The position numbers and the translations under genes were made by a program. From positions 1 to 8,116 of the forward strand of contig JAENVT010000233.1 in the NCBI GenBank assembly GCA_016650435.1: 8,116 nt of DNA, in the 5' to 3' direction. The notes under the pieces were generated by a model. The model had not been told where the DNA came from and did not search any database. It saw only the letters and a program-made list of their open reading frames with translations. Of this stretch, positions 5,929 through 8,116 are shown in pieces; position 1 is the first letter of the stretch; each line of letters starts with the position of its first letter. This DNA comes from Ilumatobacteraceae bacterium. Its GTDB lineage: Bacteria > Actinomycetota > Acidimicrobiia > Acidimicrobiales > Ilumatobacteraceae.

Positions 5929-6710
5929 TTGCAGAACTCGGCCACCGCCTCCACCGCTGCGGGTGACTCGTCGAGCAGCAGGTGTCCGGCATCGTCGAAC
6001 AACCGCAGGTCGCTGTCGGGAACGAGCGCTGCCCAGGCCTTGGCTTGGCCGACAGGAATGAGGGCATCATCGTTGCCCCACATCACCATCGTCGGAACCG
6101 TCATCGTCTTCATCCATCGCGGGATCACCCGGTCGAAGGGCTCGTCCCACGCAACGGTTGCGACCGTGCGTGTCTCGCGATATCGATCGACAGCGAAGTC
6201 GAGATCGTGAGGATCGGTCGGCAGCCACGGCAGCAGCACTTCGAAGTTCTTCACCAACATGGCGGGTATCTGCTCCGGTGGGATGCGGAACAGATCCTCC
6301 ATCGGCGCCTCCGGAACCCGCAATCCTGCCGGCGCGATCAGAACCAATCGGCGCAGTCGATGCTGCTGGCTGATGGCGAAGCGCGCCGCCAGCCGTCCGC
6401 CGAGCGATAGACCTACGAGGTTGACGTCGCTGTGCAATCCGAGCTGATCAAACAGGGCGCCGTAGTGCAGCACGAAGTCGCCGAATTCGCGTAGACCCTC
6501 CATGTCGCCCGACTCCGCGAATCCTGGGTGATGTGGGATGAGCACCCGGAAATCCGAAGCCCATGGCCTGGCGAACTCCCATCCGTGAAACGTGCCGGCA
6601 CCATGAAAGAAAACCAGCGGTGGCGCCGCGGCATCGCCCAGGGCCAACACCACAGTTTCGGTGCCATTGACCGTCAGCCGCAGCTTGTCGAAGCCTTCGG
6701 TTGCGTTCAT
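5925..6710 (-). CDS. Alpha/beta-fold hydrolase, C-C or ester hydrolase type
   Basis: This is a 261-residue soluble serine hydrolase. The oxyanion-hole motif HGAG is at 36-39, the nucleophile Ser102 lies in GLSLGG, the acid is Asp215 in WGNDDALIP, and His243 lies in DAGHLLLDESP, so the triad is complete. A lid region lies at about 135-185. The sequence resembles the broad group that includes meta-cleavage product hydrolases and small esterases, and the specific reaction cannot be assigned. The ATG at 6710 is chosen because it overlaps the LLM stop (ATGA) and gives a normal N-terminus; AAGAAGG lies about 10 bases upstream. An ATG at 6788 would add 26 residues inside the LLM gene. Directly following a flavin monooxygenase, it may hydrolyse an ester, lactone or ring-opened product made by that enzyme (inference). 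Confidence 0.93.
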   Translation of the reverse strand: MNATEGFDKLRLTVNGTETVVLALGDAAAPPLVFFHGAGTFHGWEFARPWASDFRVLIPHHPGFAESGDMEGLREFGDFVLHYGALFDQLGLHSDVNLVGLSLGGRLAARFAISQQHRLRRLVLIAPAGLRVPEAPMEDLFRIPPEQIPAMLVKNFEVLLPWLPTDPHDLDFAVDRYRETRTVATVAWDEPFDRVIPRWMKTMTVPTMVMWGNDDALIPVGQAKAWAALVPDSDLRLFDDAGHLLLDESPAAVEAVAEFCK

Positions 6711-7861
6711 ACGACTGCGACCTTCTTGGTGCGCAGCAACGGGATGACTTGTTCGGAGAACAGCGTCAGGTTCTTGACGACCTTCCAATGCGGCATGTCG
6801 CCGAGCGCCAAGTTGAGCGAGATCCTCGACACGCCGGCCTCCTCAGCCCAGCGGGCGATCGAGTCGGCGACTTTTTCCGGCGTGCCGGCAACGATCCGGT
6901 TGATCGCGGTGAGGTCGTCCCAGTTGGCATTGCCGTGCACATCGGGACCCGACAGCCGCTTGCGGAACTCGGAGACGGTGAGATAACCGGGTGGCATCAA
7001 ATAGCGCGGCGTGGTCTTCAGGGCTGTTTCGAAGAAGTACATGCAATGCGGCATGAACTCCTCCTCCGCCTGCTTGTCGGTCTCGGCGACATAGGCCATC
7101 ACGCCGAAGGTCAGCTTCTTGGCGTCGAGGTCGTGGCCGTGATGCGCCAGCCGCTCGCGGTACCTGTCGAACACTTTCAACTGAGCACTTGTGGGGATGA
7201 AGACCACGGAGTAGCCGAGGCCCAGTTCCGCAGCGAGTTCGATGGTCTCCTCCGAGCCGGAACCGACGATGTAGGCCGGCGGGTGCGGCTTCTGATAGGG
7301 CGTCGGCCACGGATTGAGGTAGCGGTAGTTGTAGAACTCGCCCGAGTAGCCGATCGGGCCGGGTTGTGTCCAGGCCTTGAAGATCACATCGAGTCCCTCA
7401 CGAAAGCGAGCCCGAGCAGTAGCCGGATTGACCGAGTTGGCCCAATACTCCATGCCTGTTCCGAGCGGGAAGGCGACTTCGAGCCGGCCTCCCGACATCA
7501 CGTCGAGCATCGCGTATTCCTCGGCGAGCCGATTCGGATACTCGAAGTTCGGGGGTGTGCCGTACACGCCGATTCGACACGACGTATGCGGAATGATGGC
7601 AGCGGCTGTCAAGTTCGGCGCGGCGTTCATCGTGAACTGGGTGTTGTGGTGTTCGTTGACGAACACCCCGTCGTAGCCGAGCCTGTCGGCGAGCAGCAGC
7701 TCGCTCCAGTAGCGCTTGTAGAGCTCGTGGCCCTGCACAGGATCGAAGTTGCTGTTGGGATAGTCGACCCACATCGAGTCGTAGTCCTTGTAGCCGTCGG
7801 GTAGCGGCGCGTAGGGCATCAGGTGAAAGAAGATGAACTCGAGATCGTCGAGCACACTCAT
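6707..7861 (-). CDS. LLM-class (luciferase-like) flavin-dependent oxidoreductase
   Basis: This is a 384-residue TIM-barrel flavoenzyme of the bacterial luciferase superfamily. These proteins usually use reduced FMN and O2 to oxygenate a substrate; some instead use F420. Visible family blocks are FIFFHLMPY in strand 1 (9-17), YDGVFVNEHH (63-72), RLAEEYAMLDVMSGGRL (111-127), NPWPTPYQKPHPP (183-195) and GTPEKVADSIARWAEEAGV near the C-terminus. The NEHH and SGGRL blocks are typical of the FMNH2-dependent branch. The ATG at 7861 has an excellent AGGAGGT at 7867-7873, the strongest ribosome-binding site in the operon, suggesting this protein is made in quantity. The gene lies 43 bases after the MBL gene and overlaps the alpha/beta hydrolase gene. 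No flavin reductase partner is in the window. The substrate is unknown, but this enzyme probably performs the key oxidation of the pathway (inference). Confidence 0.94.
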   Translation of the reverse strand: MSVLDDLEFIFFHLMPYAPLPDGYKDYDSMWVDYPNSNFDPVQGHELYKRYWSELLLADRLGYDGVFVNEHHNTQFTMNAAPNLTAAAIIPHTSCRIGVYGTPPNFEYPNRLAEEYAMLDVMSGGRLEVAFPLGTGMEYWANSVNPATARARFREGLDVIFKAWTQPGPIGYSGEFYNYRYLNPWPTPYQKPHPPAYIVGSGSEETIELAAELGLGYSVVFIPTSAQLKVFDRYRERLAHHGHDLDAKKLTFGVMAYVAETDKQAEEEFMPHCMYFFETALKTTPRYLMPPGYLTVSEFRKRLSGPDVHGNANWDDLTAINRIVAGTPEKVADSIARWAEEAGVSRISLNLALGDMPHWKVVKNLTLFSEQVIPLLRTKKVAVV

Positions 7862-7866
7862 TTGGG

Positions 7867-7873
7867 ACCTCCT
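7867..7873 (-). promoter_or_regulatory. Strong ribosome-binding site for the LLM oxidoreductase
   Basis: On the - strand the bases read AGGAGGT, a near-complete Shine-Dalgarno match, with 5-6 bases before the ATG at 7861. It fixes the start of the LLM gene and is the best such site in the operon, where most other genes rely on stop-start overlap. No promoter or hairpin is seen in the 43-base gap (7862-7904), so the gene is probably read from a promoter beyond the right edge. Confidence 0.7.
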
Positions 7874-7904
7874 GAGGACGGTCGGGGGATTGAAACGAAC
7901 CTGG

Positions 7905-8116
7905 TCATGAAGAACTCAGCGCAAACTGATCGAGATCGACGCCGCAGACGACGGTGCCGTCGAAGCCGGTCTTGGCACGCGCCTCCCATTTTTCTTCGGC
8001 GATCTCGCTGTCGCCTGGTACGAGGTGGCTGAGCACAAGCGTCTTCACACCAGCGCGCGCCGCAATTCGGCCGGCGTCTTCCGGTGACGTGTGCGACTCG
8101 GTGAGGTGGTTGATGA
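7905..8116 (-). CDS. Metallo-beta-lactamase-fold hydrolase, C-terminal part only
   Basis: The reverse strand is open from the right edge to a TGA at 7905-7907 and encodes the last 70 residues of a protein whose start lies outside the window. It reads INHLTESHTSPEDAGR followed by a helix and VKTLVLSHLVPGD. This matches in order and spacing the end of RNase Z-like metallo-beta-lactamase proteins (a HST-like motif, a helix, then LTH), whose last His is a metal ligand. The tail KTGFDGTVVCGVDLDQFAL resembles the closing strand of secondary-metabolism and catabolic MBL hydrolases rather than tRNA 3' nucleases. Such proteins hydrolyse esters, lactones or phosphodiesters using zinc or iron. It lies 43 bases ahead of the LLM gene in the same direction and is probably in the same operon. 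The fold is well supported; the substrate is unknown. Confidence 0.85.
   Translation of the reverse strand, partial: INHLTESHTSPEDAGRIAARAGVKTLVLSHLVPGDSEIAEEKWEARAKTGFDGTVVCGVDLDQFALSSS

Noticed and set aside
5354..6210. + strand frames opposite the transporter and alpha/beta hydrolase
   Set aside because: They are rich in Arg, Thr and Pro with no structure, and are shadows of the - strand genes.
6701..7804. A 367-codon + strand frame covering the LLM gene
   Set aside because: The - strand reading is a clear LLM flavoprotein with a strong ribosome-binding site; the + strand frame has no motif or start signal.
1..8116. CRISPR array, tRNA, rRNA, insertion sequence or toxin-antitoxin pair
   Set aside because: No spaced repeats, cloverleaf, transposase-like frame or small paired genes were found by reading both strands.

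Overview
The window is about 8.1 kb of GC-rich bacterial DNA, almost entirely coding and with strong G/C preference at third codon positions. It contains no rRNA, tRNA, CRISPR array, insertion sequence or phage gene. The gene content (LLM-class flavoprotein, nitrilase, signature amidase, Bcr/CflA-type transporter), GTG start use and dense ATGA/GTGA stop-start overlaps fit a high-GC actinobacterium. Mycobacteriales and Acidimicrobiia relatives are both plausible, but the sequence alone does not decide this.

Layout: two gene groups converge on one non-coding gap. On the left (+ strand) are an amidase-signature enzyme cut by the window edge (1-1359) and a small YdhR-type putative monooxygenase (1356-1661), joined by a 4-base overlap. 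The 389-base gap (1662-2050) has no convincing gene but contains several inverted repeats, including a perfect 12-bp one. On the right, seven genes run leftward on the - strand. In transcription order they are: the C-terminal end of a metallo-beta-lactamase-fold hydrolase (7905-8116), an LLM flavin-dependent oxidoreductase (6707-7861), an alpha/beta hydrolase (5925-6710), an MFS transporter (4702-5928), a HAD hydrolase fused to an NTF2/SnoaL-like domain (3684-4697), a nitrilase-family enzyme (2743-3687) and a C-factor-like short-chain dehydrogenase (2051-2746). Four of these junctions are 4-base stop-start overlaps, one is a 4-base gap and one is a 43-base gap, so the set reads as one operon.

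Working together (inference): the operon combines a reduced-flavin monooxygenase, several hydrolases (MBL, alpha/beta, HAD, nitrilase), an SDR and a transporter. The amidase and YdhR-like protein sit next door. This is the toolkit expected for stepwise breakdown or remodelling of a small, probably nitrogen-containing organic compound. The logic resembles the Rut pyrimidine pathway (LLM monooxygenase, cysteine hydrolase, alpha/beta hydrolase, reductase, permease), but the families differ except for the LLM and alpha/beta enzymes. The substrate cannot be read from the sequence. No regulator and no flavin reductase lie in the window.

The most distinctive items are the HAD-NTF2 fusion protein, the combined composition of the operon, and the inverted repeats in the convergent gap.
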